DNA of 64,000 nt from Macrothele yani (lineage: Eukaryota > Arthropoda > Arachnida > Araneae > Macrothelidae), in assembly GCA_039090855.1 (NCBI GenBank), contig CM077028.1:64423054-64487053 (forward strand), in the 5' to 3' direction. How positions within the stretch are numbered: position 1 is the stretch's first letter; every line of letters begins with the position of its first letter. Both the position numbers and the translations under genes were made by a program. The notes beneath the pieces were generated by a model. The model ran no database searches and was not told the origin of the DNA. It was given only the letters and a program-made list of their open reading frames with translations. This document shows positions 41,656 to 52,904 of this stretch, piece by piece.

Positions 41656-43112
41656 CAGCAAAGCGTCGAAAATCCGAACTAATTGGGACCACCGGTAGTT
41701 CGGATTTTCGGTGTGTTCGGATAATCGAACATGCTAAAAAAAATGCAAATACTCTAACATTTCTAAATTATATTATCCAAATACACGTAACAAAAAATAA
41801 GCAACTGTATACAAAAAAATTTTTGCAACTACCCCATCAGAGCTACAGAGTATGATCCAGGAACTTGCTGACAAGAGTAAAGAAGTGGGATTAAAAATGA
41901 ACTTTCAGAAGACAAAAGTGATGTACAATGCTTTTACAAGAAATGAAGATTTATCGATTGATGGAGAAAAGCTGGAGATAACAGACACGTACGTTTATCT
42001 TGGACAGCAGATATCAAGTGAGGGTCACATTGGTGAAGAAATTAATCGGCGTACAAAACTTGCCTGGAGAGCTTTTGGAAGAAACAGCATAATTTTCAAG
42101 AGCAATATGCCATTATGTCTTAAAAGAAAAGTGTTTGATCAATGCATCCTTCCAGTGCTTACATATGGTGCAGAGACGTGGACCTTAGCTAAAAGAGACA
42201 TACAAAGGCTGCAGACAACTCAAAGCAGCATGGAGAGGTGCATGCTTGGTGTAACCAGGAGAGATAAGAAGAGGAACACGTGGATCCGAAAAATGACAAG
42301 AGTGGAAGACATCATGATCCTAGTTAAATCCCTGAAATGGCAATGGGCTGGACATACTGCCAGAAGAACAGACCATCGATGGACAGCCGAAATTTTAGAT
42401 TGGATTCCAAGGGACAGGAAAAGACCCAGAAGAAGACCACATGGAAGATGGGTGGATGAAATTCGAAAGTATGCAGGGAGTGACATGGAGGAGACTGGCA
42501 CAAGACAGACCGTTGTGGAGGAAACTTGGGGAGACCTTCATCCAGCAGTGGGTTGATAATGGTTGACAATGATGATGATGATGATACAAAAAAAATAAAA
42601 ATAACATAAGACAATTCTTTTTTATTATGCAATACGAAACAAATCTACTATACTTACTAGTGCTGTGAAATTTTTAAACATGAAGTACAAATTCAAAAAC
42701 TTACCAATCATTACACGCTGGTTCCGATTGCCAAGGGGTGTACTTTATGCTGAGTGCTGGGGGAATAACTTTCCTCTCTGCTCAGAGTGAACAATGTGGT
42801 TGAGGGGTGAAACAAAAGGTGGTACTGCCGTGGTATAGGGAACAAGTGACTGGGGAAGCTATCGCTTTTTGTTTCTGAGTATCAGAAATCACCTGCACCT
42901 TCGCCACGTTGCCCCCCAAAAATAGGCAATTCCATTTTCATCAAGTGCCAAGTTAAAATGAACCGACTATACTTAAAGTTTCAACCACACACACACAAAC
43001 ACAAATTATAATAAATAAATTAAAAAAAAAATAAAAAAAAAAAGTGGAGCGGAATTTGCTCGGATTTTTGACATTTCGGATTTTTGGCGTTCAGATTTTC
43101 GAAGCTCCACTG
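41656..43112. mobile_element. pogo/Tigger-like element, non-coding, interrupted by RTE fragment
   Basis: Left end CAGCAAAGCGTCGAAAATCC at 41656 and right end, inverted, CAGTGGAGCTTCGAAAATCT ending at 43112. The CAG-start and GTCGAAAATCCGAAC-type termini suit pogo/Tigger elements. TA lies before the left end. No transposase is visible between the ends. The RTE 3' fragment sits inside. Confidence 0.55.
41820..42590 (+). mobile_element. RTE 3' fragment (5'-truncated)
   Basis: Nearly identical to 23114-23865 of the longer RTE. The frame 41852-42556 is open from the RT palm (ELADKSKEVGLKMNFQKTKV) through WAGHTARRTDHRW and DWIPRDRKRPR to the native stop after GDLHPAVG. It then has the GATGAT tail. 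TACAAAAAAAT-like sequence flanks both ends (41810-41820, 42585-42596) and is probably the target duplication. Confidence 0.85.
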
Positions 43113-44799
43113 CATTATTCTAACATTATTTTATTAAAAGTCTTATTGATCACGTGGTTACTTTATCAGAAAGTTCCTTTCGTAGTCACAAAGAAGAAAA
43201 TACTCGCCATCGGCGAAATGAATGCCTCATTGCTTCGATTTCATACTGCAAGCACTTCTTATTTTTAAGTAGGAGGAGATATTCGCGTCTTAAAACATGA
43301 ACTAATAAAAAAAATGCATGTATTACTAATACCTGCATAAGAGCCGGAACTAAATATAAATTCTGGGATCGGTCGGTGGATCTATCGATTATTCTTACAT
43401 TTGCATTCTCAATTCCTTTTGCAAAAGTCAACATTGCATAACAAATAGATCAGAGTGCATCGACAGGAAGATATTAAAATGTAAACATCGGGAAGGAATA
43501 ATTTTAATCGAAACGCAAAACTTTTGTGTTTGTTCTTCTAAACATTGAGCTTGAAAAATGGATTGGAAATTACAAATGAAGAAAAATTGTATTTCTGCAA
43601 GCATCAAAAGTGTATTACTCCAAAGATAAAAAAAAAGTGGCTCAGTTAATTTTCTCGAGACTTCCGAGAGCATAAATTCAATCGAGAATTCTGTTTATCT
43701 GTAAGTTAGGGCTTTAATCACCACGAAAGTTAAAATTCTAAATCACTTTTCCCCGGTGAGTTTGAGACTTATCATAATCCTTTCAATCCCCGAGGCATTA
43801 AAATATGGAAAGCACAGTTTCCGAGAGCAAGGCGGAAGAACCTGAAGTCTCGGCGTTCGATAAATTGCTTCCATGAAATATACTGACTCTTTCTGGATTA
43901 CACTTAATCCTACGGATTTGCGAAACTTGGAATTGCGAATGTTGGCTCAGTTTTCGCTCAAGAGAAAGGAGGCCTTCGATGTTTATGTTCGAACCCTGAA
44001 ACTTTAATCAACAAGTGATGAAGCATTCACCTTTAACGGCCTAAAGATAACAAAGACAGCTCTCGACTCCAACAAATAAAGAGGTGTTTTATTTATTAAT
44101 TAAGGCAGATCCTGCAAAGTTTTTTCTTTTCATTTTTCTTGTCTTTTGAAATAAGTTCACAATTTCGCATTGAATCGATTTCATCACCATTCTTAAGTGA
44201 AAAGAAGACTGCTACTTTTTCGCATCTCAAGATTTTTCTATAATTTTAAATGCAGAGGTGTCAAGCAGATGGACCCATTCGAAAACCAAGACTCCCAGGA
44301 CCTTATAACAAACGAAATTTAAGGATGAATATGCTGCTTTTCTCTAAAACATAAAGCTAATTGTTTTGCTGAAGCAAAAACTTCTCTGATCTTAGCAATA
44401 CAAGCAAGTCACCCTCTGGTCTGGAGTATTTGGAACTAGGCTCTGAAGGGCAGCCTAGGTAAGACAAGGAGATATTAGAAGGCAAATAATCTGTGCATTC
44501 TTGCAGGAACAGTTCTTTCCATTCAATGGAATTATTTTCCCTAAATTTGGGACTGGCGAATCCTTCCAGCATTGCATGCAAATTGAGGTCGTTAAACTGT
44601 TCAAAAAACCGTGCAGTAATATAAAAAATGTAACGGTAATTAAAATGCTGCTTCCGGGGCTAAGTAGAACACACACATACACAGCGTCCACAGGCATAGT
44701 CGACAAAAAGAAAGGTTACACCCGAAACACATATTTGCGCAATTTCCGAGCAAGGAAAAGAGTTACGTACAAAACATTGATAGGTAGAATCCCGACAAC
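43113..44799. other. No gene seen
   Basis: Mixed-composition sequence. Part near 43740-44050 is more complex and could be old single-copy DNA. I recognise no exon, RNA or mobile element. The last 130 bases grade into the 45-bp minisatellite. Confidence 0.35.
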
Positions 44800-45720
44800 G
44801 AGAACTCTTACACTCTAAACACTGATAGATACAACCCTGACAACAAGAACACTTACACACAAAATACCGCCAGGTACCATCCCGACAGCGACCATCCTGA
44901 CTCGACAACGAAAACACTCACACCCGAAACACCGGCAGACATAATATCGACAACGAGAACACTTGCACACAAAACACCAACAGACACAATCTCAACAACG
45001 AGAACATTTACACCCGAAACACCGGCAGGTAAAATATCGACAACGAGAATACTTACACCCAAAACACCAACAGACACAATCTCAACAACGAAAACTGATC
45101 ACACCCGAAATACCGGCAGGTACAATATCGACAACGAGAATACTTGCACACCCAAATCACCAGCAGACACAATCTCAACAACGAAAACACTCTCACCCGA
45201 AACAACGGCAGGCACTATATCGACAACGAGAACACTTGCACACAAAACACCAACAGACACAATCTCAACAACGAGAACACTTACACCAAAACACTTCCAG
45301 GTACAATTCCGACAACGAGAAGACTTACACCCAAAACACCAACAGACAGACTTTCAACAACGAGAACACTTACACCCGAAACATCGGCATGCACAATATC
45401 GACAACGAGAACACTTTCACTAAAACACTCCCAGGTACAATCCCGACAAAGAAAACACTTGCACCTAAAACACCAACAGACACAATCTCAACGAGAACAC
45501 TAACACCCGAAACACCGGCAGACACAATCTCAACAACGAGAACACGTACACCCGAAGCAACGGGAGGCACAATCTCCACAACGAGGACGTTTAAGCTCAA
45601 AACAGGGACACGCGATGACGAGAACACTTAAATCTAAAACACCTAGAGGCGATACCGAGGACACTTATATCCGAGACACAGTCCCTACAACGAGCACACT
45701 TTCACGCCCAAAGCATTGAC
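44800..45720. repeat. 45-bp minisatellite
   Basis: About 20 copies of a unit like CACCAACAGACACAATCTCAA followed by CAACGAGAACACTTACACCC. The unit length is a multiple of three, so a plus-strand frame of 222 codons (44963-45631) stays open as a 15-residue repeat (KHQQTQSQQREHLHP and variants). Frames swap where units have indels, which argues against a real protein. Weaker copies trail on to about 46090. Confidence 0.85.
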
Positions 45721-46636
45721 AATGAGAATTCTGACTGGCACAATCTTGGAAAAGGAAAACCCTTTCGTCGCTCCAGTCGCATTGGGCTCATCTCTGACCA
45801 TCGTTCGAGATGAGTTCGAGGCCCGAATAGGTGTGGGTGATGTGCTTGTCTGATAGCGATGGCTCTCTCCACTGCCTAAGGCCAGTGGCTCCAGATTAAG
45901 GACAAGTGATTGTTATTACCCTATGAGTGGCTCATAGTATTCTTTAACATTGAAACAAGAACAACATCAAAAACTTTCTCCAGAAACATCAATAACGAGA
46001 ACAGTAACTGATATAGTCGTGATAAGAAGAACACTAACTGGCGCAGTCTCTACGACGAGAGCATCAGGAACTGAAATATCGACAATCGCAAATCCAATAG
46101 ATAACAACGACAGGATAAAACGTCGGGAAAACGAGATAGAAGTTCATTATTTTTGTTAACTACATGAACATATTCAGCTTCAATCTTTAGAACATTCTTA
46201 ACTGTAAAAGAAGGAATCTAATCCATTTAACCCTTTAACCGGCTGGAACGAATTAACTTGGGGTTAGCAAAGTGGGCTGAAATCAACTCGAACGAACATA
46301 GTCGCTGTCTAAGATGTGTGCCGAATGCCTCTGGAATGAGTGAAACTGCGCATCAAAAACTCTTACTTTCCCCTAAGGTTTGTCATTCAAAATCATTAAT
46401 CCTTTCCGTCTGATTGCTTCCTTCGTTAAAATGGTATAAAAATGACGCCAAGCATAAAAAAGGAGGGAAAAGTATTTGAGCTGCTTGCTTATATCCGATG
46501 GCATTGTGTACATGTAAATGGCACTATTCCTTCCCAATCATTCCTTGGGTTATGGAGCAGGAAATATAGGACTATAAGAAAATGAGAGTAAAGACAATAT
46601 AAGACTAAAGACTATAAGGGAATCAGACTTATAGAC
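45721..46636. other. No gene seen; decayed minisatellite edge
   Basis: Contains scattered CGACGAGAACA-like motifs from the neighbouring array and otherwise nothing I can identify. Confidence 0.35.
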
Positions 46637-46638
46637 TA

Positions 46639-46664
46639 CTAGCTAAATACCCGTTCTTCGAACG
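46639..46664 (-). mobile_element. Helitron 3' terminus
   Basis: On the minus strand a short hairpin (CGTTC..GAACG) is followed nine bases later by CTAG and then T, the standard Helitron 3' end (hairpin, CTRR, insertion between A and T). The body would extend to higher coordinates. I could not identify the TC 5' end. Confidence 0.6.
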
Positions 46665-46699
46665 TGATGATATTAAACATATTTCTATAGTACAGGATT

Positions 46700-47140
46700 T
46701 TATACCATACCATAATATAATTTGTACCATAAATTAATATTTATATATAGACTTAATCTGCTAGCCAAATATTTCACGGTATTTTTGAATGAGATTTCGT
46801 TTGAAGGAAATTGCCCAGAAAACTGACACACAATTTCTATACGTAACACTGCACAGTTCAAATTAACAGTAGGAATAATATCTTCAATAGAAAGAAAAGG
46901 ATGTTTTAGTTGATTAATAGTTTTGCACTCAATGTAAAACTGGTCACCTCCCCTTAAAATAAAATCTATTTGGTCCATTGAAAAGAAAGATTTTGATAAA
47001 CCTACACCATAACAAACTGCGACAGTTGAAATGGCCATACACTGCATATTTCTTTGCTCTTTTGGGAAACACATGTCTGCCTGACTTATACTGCCAGATA
47101 ACAACACATAAGCGATTTTGTTCATAACTGTAAATTTCAA
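46700..47140 (-). CDS. 146-codon ORF, cysteine-protease-like, in a Helitron
   Basis: Open frame just inside the Helitron 3' end. It shows SGSISQADMCFPKEQRNMQC, then SFFSMDQIDFILRGGDQFY. The pattern (Q-x-D near F, then QC, then a spaced D-x-IL-x-GD-x-Y) resembles the N-terminal part of tegument-type (C76-like) cysteine proteases that also occur in mobile elements. I see no matching His/Asp block downstream, so the domain may be partial. It is shorter than a whole protease. The function is inferred and weakly supported. Confidence 0.35.
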   Translation of the reverse strand: MKFTVMNKIAYVLLSGSISQADMCFPKEQRNMQCMAISTVAVCYGVGLSKSFFSMDQIDFILRGGDQFYIECKTINQLKHPFLSIEDIIPTVNLNCAVLRIEIVCQFSGQFPSNEISFKNTVKYLASRLSLYININLWYKLYYGMV

Positions 47141-47164
47141 ACTTCAATCCTACACGAAACAAAT

Positions 47165-48296
47165 CAAATTACGTCGTTACTTTCACTTTCATCGTTAAAA
47201 TATTCATCGACAACAGAACAAAATAATAACAGAAAACATAACAATACGTTGTTACTTTCAGAATAAATGTAAAAAGAACCTTGCTTATAAACAATTTCGT
47301 TCGAAGCTGTACATTTAAAAGCTAGCAAGTCAGATGTTTTTGGAAGCGTGAGTGAAATTGTGTTGCCATCGTTAATATCTCAAAAGGGAAACTTTTTTTC
47401 ACAAATCTCAATTACTATGAACATCTACCAGCATATTTATATTTATTGTAATAAACTTACTACTTATATGACGTCACCGATGGTTTGGTGAACACGAATG
47501 TCAAAATTTAATTTTGACTCAAACAACCTTGACATTCGATATGTCAAACGCTAATTAAATGTTTAAATGCAACGCATATTATGATATAGCGCTTTTTACG
47601 TGATTTTTAAGTTTTTTTGTTAAATAAATTCAGAACAAATAAATTTAAGACAAAATATATACTGAGCAGGTCAACTCAAGTCATTCAAAACTTAGGGCGG
47701 GACTTCAGTTGCTGGGCAACAATGAATGGCTCGATCATTGCAAAACGTCCTAGCGTTATCAAAGCTGGGTTATTTAAAATCCATTTCGGCCCACTTAAAG
47801 TTATGGTAGAAAAAATTATTTCGCAATGCGCCTCTATGAGGTAAAAGGAACATTCTTACCAAATATGAAAGTTCTAAGTTCATTAGTTTCTGAGATTCGG
47901 TGATGAGTCAGTGAAGCATTTCAGTTTTAATTTCACAAATCAGCACTTATCACCCAAAACAGATTTATGCATAGTCGGTACTGCTGAAATGAGAGAAGAA
48001 AATAATTGTTTTGCCGTAATTTTTGTATAATCCTGTGTGCTTGAGGAGATCACAAAATTTTGGGTGCCATTTGGTTCAAGCACATCGGCCGCTTGAAGGG
48101 TTAGGTGCAAGTTCCTTAAAATTGGAGATTCTTGAATTTATTAAGTTAACCCAGATCTCATAAATCTAATAACCAGTGGGTTTAGAATTTCTAGCACCCA
48201 GAGTAGATGGGAAAAAGTTGACGTAAAACTTCTCAGATTTTAGGTTTGAAGTGACTCCTGAAATGTAGCGTTTGCTGCAAATTCTACATATAACGC
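47165..48296. other. No gene seen; possible Helitron body
   Basis: AT-rich. A stretch near 47860-47935 (GTTCATTAGTTTCTGAGATTCGGTGATGAGTCAGTG) resembles text I associate with insect Helitrons, which would extend the element at least this far. No Rep/helicase sequence is visible. Confidence 0.3.
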
Positions 48297-48329
48297 CACT
48301 GAACTAGAAACGTTTATTCAGTACTAGGT

Positions 48330-50180
48330 TGAACTTAGCACGAATTGCGGCACGAAGGCGTAGATTCCGCAAGGCCTTGGAGTGTATCTACGTCCGAAGC
48401 ATACCAAGCTTTCACCAGACAATCCTTTAACTAGTTCAGATTTGACAGAAGAGGGGTTTGCTCTTAGATTTGTTTTTCCAAACATATCTGATACATTCTT
48501 AATGGGGTTCAGATCCGGGCTTTGGGGTGGTAAGGGAAGGTGGTGAAAGTCGCTGTCATGCTCACTGAACACATCTTGCGCGGTGGACATCGTCGTCCAT
48601 GAAATACCCGTTGCTTGCTGGATAAAAAGTCGACATTGCAGACTGGATCTGATCGGCAATAATGTTGAGTTCATCCTTGGAGGGCACCCCACCTTCCAGA
48701 AAAATCCTGGAGGACACCCCACCTTCCAGAAAAATTCTCGAGAACACCCCAACTTTCATCAAAATCCTGGAGGACACTCCACCTTCCAGCAAAATCCTGA
48801 AGAACACCCCAACTTCCAGCAAAATCCCGGAGGACACCCCAACTTCCAGCAAAATCCTGGAGTACACCCCAAATTCCAGCAAAATCCGACAGGACACTCC
48901 ACTTCAACATCCTGAAGAACACCCCACCTTCCAGCAAAATTCTGAAGGACACCCCACCTTCCAGAAAAACCTGGAGGACACCCCATCTTCCAGCAAAATT
49001 CTGTAGAAAACCCCACTTTCCATCGAAATCCCGGAGGACACCCCACCTTTCAGCAAAATCCCGGAGGACACCCCAGCTTCCAGCAAAATCTTGAAGAACA
49101 CCCCACGTTCCAGCAAAATCCTGCAGGACACCCCACCTTCCAGCAAAGTCTTGGAGAACACCCCACTTTCCAGCAAAATCCTGGGGTACACCCCACCTTC
49201 CAGCAAAATCCTGGGGTACACCTCACCTTCCAGCAAAATCCTGGAGGAAACTCAACTTTCCTGCAACATCCTGGAGAACACCTCACCTTGCAGCAAAATC
49301 CTGAAGGACACCCCACCTTCCATAAAAATCATGGAGGACACCCCACCTTCCAGAAAAATTCTGCAGAACACCCCACCTTCCAGCAAAATCCTGCAGGACA
49401 CCCCACCTTTCATCAAAACCCTGCAGGACACCCCACCTTTTATCAAAATCTTGGAGGACACCCCACCTTCCAGCAAAATCCTGAGGACACCCCACCTTCC
49501 AGCAAAATTCTGGAGGACACCCCACCTTCCAGCAAAATCCTGGAGAATACCCCCCCTTCCAGCAAAATACTGCAGGAAACCCCACCTTCCAGCAAAATCC
49601 TGGAGGACACCCCAGCTTTCAGCAAAATCCTGGAGGACACCCCACATTGCAGCAAAAATCCTGGATGACACCCCACCTTCCAGCAAAATCCTGGAGGACA
49701 CCCCACCTTCCAGCAAAATCAGGGTACCCGTTCCTTTTCAACAGAATCTGCCTCACACCATAACACCACCTTCAGAACCTTGAGTTGTATTTACAAGGCA
49801 AACTGGGTCCATTACTTCATGAGGCTCCCTCCAAACACTCTGCTTGCTGTCAGTAGAGAACAAGATGTACCGCGAATTGTCGGACCATATGACTTTTTTC
49901 CAGTGCCCAGTCACGCTGATCCTGACACCACTGTAAGAGAATTTTTCGGTTCTGCGCAAAAGTCAATTGTTTCTGTACAGGCATGCTGACTGCCAATACA
50001 AATCCTCTTTAATTCTCTGCGCATAGTTCGTTGATACGTGAGTCGGGAGCAGCCTTCATTGAATGCTACGGTAATTGCTACACACAAGAAGTGCTGTTTC
50101 TCCGTACAAGCCTTCTCAGACGACTGCGTTCTCGTTTATGACAGACTGACGTCTCACCACGGTTGCGCCTCTTGGACAAG
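48330..50180 (-). pseudogene. Tc1-like transposase split by an in-frame minisatellite
   Basis: Minus-strand order: a weak N-terminal region (50180-49960); then HWKKVIWSDNSRYILFSTDSKQSVWREPHEVMDPVCL, where the first catalytic motif keeps D (SDNSRY for SDESRF); GGVMV followed by TGA (49753-49755) at the Trp position; and GTGTLILLEG. The ILLEGGVSSR repeat follows. The protein resumes as SKDELNIIADQIQSAMSTFYPASNGYFMDDDVHRARCVQ (second Asp), then SDFHHLPLPPQSPDLNPIKNV with Lys where the catalytic Glu belongs. Several frameshifts are also present. Not functional. Confidence 0.75.
48683..49718 (-). repeat. 30-bp minisatellite inside a transposase gene
   Basis: About 34 copies of a unit like CCTGGAGGACACCCCACCTT plus CCAGCAAAAT (plus strand). 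On the minus strand it reads ILLEGGVSSR, a 10-residue repeat in the transposase frame at both edges. The outermost unit merges into transposase sequence (IFLEGGVPSK-DELNII). Units vary by substitutions and a few indels. Confidence 0.9.
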
Positions 50181-50428
50181 AAATGTAGTTTATTTTTTCA
50201 CTGATTAAAAACCCGAGATATCTCACCTTTTGCGAAATCAGTCGGTATCCAAAATCGTCGCTCCTGCTAGACGGGCACCCACAATAAGACCTTTATCGAA
50301 CTGTGAAAGATCACTTCTGACAAGCAGGGTTCTTAAATTGTTGCCTAGATTACGTGCTGGCGTACTGGACCACGTATTTTGCATAAATAATATTTCCGTA
50401 CATCTGCATAAATGTTTCTAATTCAGTG

Positions 50429-50921
50429 GCCGCTGTGTAGTTCGCCTGTAATCTGCTATGTGAACCGAAAAATCAATGATCAGCACCATTTGAAGGAGTA
50501 ATCGTTCCCCTTAAATCTGAAATTGTCGAGTTTCTCAATTGTTTTCCTCTTTTGTCGAATGCATTAACGTAAGGGCTAAGTTTTAGCGCTCTGGCATCCG
50601 GAAAAGACGATGTATAATGTACAATAGTACCTTATGGATATACCCTTTTAAAATGGTTTGGCATACTGTTTTATATACATTTTTCACAAAGATTTAGGTC
50701 TACATCAAGTTTAAGCCTGAGATATGTAGATTAAGCCTTAGCCTATCTAAAAATTGAAGTATTTTTCACCTGATATTTCAAATTCCTTCTCTTTTCACCT
50801 ACGTAAAACTATAAAATCACTGAAATTAATATATTTTATGACTACAAAGCTTGTGATGTTGAGATAGAATAAAATAGCAACATTTATTCACAATTAAATA
50901 TTTATTTTAACATATACTGTA
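50429..50921. other. No gene seen
   Basis: AT-rich spacer between a Tc1 element and the Penelope remnant. Nothing recognised. Confidence 0.35.
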
Positions 50922-50954
50922 GTTTCGCTAAGCGTTTGGCTCGGCTTCAACAGG
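50922..50954 (-). ncRNA. Hammerhead-like motif at the 3' end of the Penelope remnant
   Basis: The minus strand reads CTGTTGA, then AGC..GCTTA and GCGAAAC, close to the hammerhead core CUGANGA..GAAA but with T for the A of CTGA. Penelope-like elements are known to carry hammerhead motifs in their terminal repeats, and the position suits that. Probably decayed. Confidence 0.35.
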
Positions 50955-50999
50955 ACAAATGTAGCTTAAACATTCAAATCACTGTGACATTATTAGAGT

Positions 51000-52340
51000 T
51001 CTGATAGTCACGGATTTTGGCGAGTTGCTTTCACGCTCTTGAAAGAAACGGAGTGGATGTCATGTCGCTGACAGCCGTGAAGAGTTGCAGTTTATGTGGA
51101 AAGCGTTTGATATATTAAGCTTGATAATCGAATCGGTTTATCAATAAACGTAGCGTTTCCAAACAAAAATGTATGGTTATTTTCGGGACAATTTTGGGCT
51201 ATAGACGATTTCTTCAGTTCACAGTTCCGTACGTAAGTCTTGTGTTCCTTCACACGGAAACTTAAGGCCCTGCGGGTATGACCTATACATTAAAGTCTAC
51301 ATTTACAAGGAATATGATACATTTCCCATTGATTTATGTCTTCTATATAATCTTCTGATCCTGAAAAATTCACTTTGTTTATAGGTTTGAAAATAACTTC
51401 GAAATTAAAACTTTTGAGAATTTTTGAAATTATGAAACAAATAGGATAACAGCCAATTCTCTCGTATTGGGAGGTCTATTAGCGTGAGCGAGCAGACAGG
51501 CTTCAGTTTCCTAAAGTTTTGGACGGCTTTGTCTGTAACGGAAGGGCTGTACCCTCTAAGTGCTGCTATTCCTTTAAAACATTCAAGCTCTTTCTGCAAG
51601 GAGTCCTCAGTTGAGCACATATGTTTGCACGATATATGTATTTGTAGAAGGTACCGATTTTCTGTTTCCATGAGTGATTTCAGTTTGCATGTAGAAGGAA
51701 GGAGACAGCAAATGGTTTTCAATAAACTGCTGTACTAAAAGATCCTACAAAGCGTGACACAAGGACATCAAGGAATGGTAAGCAGCCATTGTTTTCAGTC
51801 TCACTTGTGAACTGTACATGAGGATCAATTGAACTGGTAAGTTCAACTAATTCAGGTGTTTCCGAATTCATACCATTCCAGAGAACAGAAGTAACATTTA
51901 CGTATCAAATCCACAGGCCGAATGCAACAAGCTGGAAGAGTTTCTCCTCAAAGTGACGCATGCAGACTTCGCATAAAATAGGCAACAGTGGCTCCCCTTG
52001 GTAAGGTCTTCCGTCTGATGGAAAAATCTTCCACTAAAAAGAAAACTGTTTTGTCTGATACAAATCTCTACTAGTCTCAAAATTTCTTCTACTTCCGGTT
52101 GGCTGTAATGGTGTTCAACGAGACTTGCTTTCAATGATTCGAGAACTCCACTCAGTGGGATACTTGTAAACATGGATTTCACATGGAAAGATAACATGAA
52201 CTGATCGTTGTGTGGATGTCGTTTCACCCAATTGACAAACTCAATGGAATTGTTTACAGCTCTTTTGTTCGAAGAAGTCGTTAAGGTGGTTAGTTTCGAG
52301 GATAGAGATTTGGTCAACTTATTTGCAGCTGAGCCCATAT
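51000..52340 (-). pseudogene. Classic Penelope-type element, degraded RT and endonuclease
   Basis: Minus-strand RT pieces: NKRAVNNSIEFVNWVKRHPHNDQFMLSFHVKSMFTSIPLSG (palm Asp replaced by His in SFDVKSLFTSIP), EVEEILRLVEICIRQNSFLFSGRFFHQTED, VQFTSETENNGCLPFLDVLVSR near 51800, and a connecting region (51405-51722). Stop-ridden sequence after about 51400 is placed where the C-terminal GIY-YIG domain should be. The active-site YxDD is not recognisable. The N-terminus is cut off at 52340. This is a third Penelope-like lineage in the window. Confidence 0.65.
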
Positions 52341-52349
52341 CGCTACCTG

Positions 52350-52552
52350 TTGACGGAGAGGGAGAGGCGAACTCGTGGGGATTACTCTATCTCGGAGGTA
52401 GTACAGGAATTGCAGTACTCCGTTCAACAGCATCAAGAGTGCATTGGGAATGGCCATTGTCGGAATAACAGGCATCGTAGAAAGCGCTGGTGCAGGGAAA
52501 AGGCGGAGGATGAATGTGGTAGTCGGTGTCTGTCTTGCACAGCTGCAACCAT

Positions 52553-52600
<48 letters not shown>

Positions 52601-52780
52601 GAACAAATCACTGCCTACTTCAACAAGGGAGGTTCCAAAAAGACCCTCAATGAGACCATCAGGCGGTTATTAACTGCAATGGTTTATGGCTGCAGCCGAG
52701 TCATCAAAGTTCCATTACTAATGACACATCACCAGACTGTACGCAGCAACTGGGCGAAAGAGTTTTAGAGATTAATGCAG
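52350..52780 (+). pseudogene. Tc1-like N-terminal remnant split by a GA tract
   Basis: Plus-strand pieces: GDYSISEVVQELQYS (helix-turn-helix region), then after the microsatellite ITAYFNKGGSKKTLNETIRRLL..MVYGCSRVIKVPLLMTHHQTVRSNWAKEF, matching the FNxGxxxxxSxRTxRRxL...VPLLxxxHxxxRxxWAxE region of Tc1 transposases. The catalytic core is absent. Confidence 0.55.
52555..52598. repeat. (GA)n microsatellite
   Basis: Pure AG/GA run inside the Tc1 remnant. Confidence 0.95.
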
Positions 52781-52904
52781 AGGATTTTAAGAAGGGAGAA
52801 TCTTATTCAAGGCGATAAACAAACAACAGTTCTGAGACGGGGCGATCCCGGGCTACACAATATTTACTACGGTTTGGGCTCGGGCTCTGATAATGATATA
52901 TATA

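Larger units (their letters stand above)
48297..50428 (-). mobile_element. Tc1-like transposon containing a 30-bp minisatellite
   Basis: Ends match in inverted orientation: CACTGAACTAGAAACGTTTA at 48297 and, inverted, CACTGAATTAGAAACATTTA ending at 50428. Between them is a minus-strand transposase whose middle is occupied by about 1 kb of tandem repeat. TA is not directly adjacent, so ends may be off by a few bases. Confidence 0.75.

Noticed and set aside
44963..45631. 222-codon protein from the 45-bp minisatellite
   Set aside because: Frame swaps occur where units have indels and the sequence is a simple tandem repeat. Treated as a repeat, not a CDS.
48562..49783. Several long ORFs on both strands over the 30-bp minisatellite
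   Set aside because: A 30-bp unit without stops opens multiple frames at once. Only the frame continuous with the transposase is meaningful.
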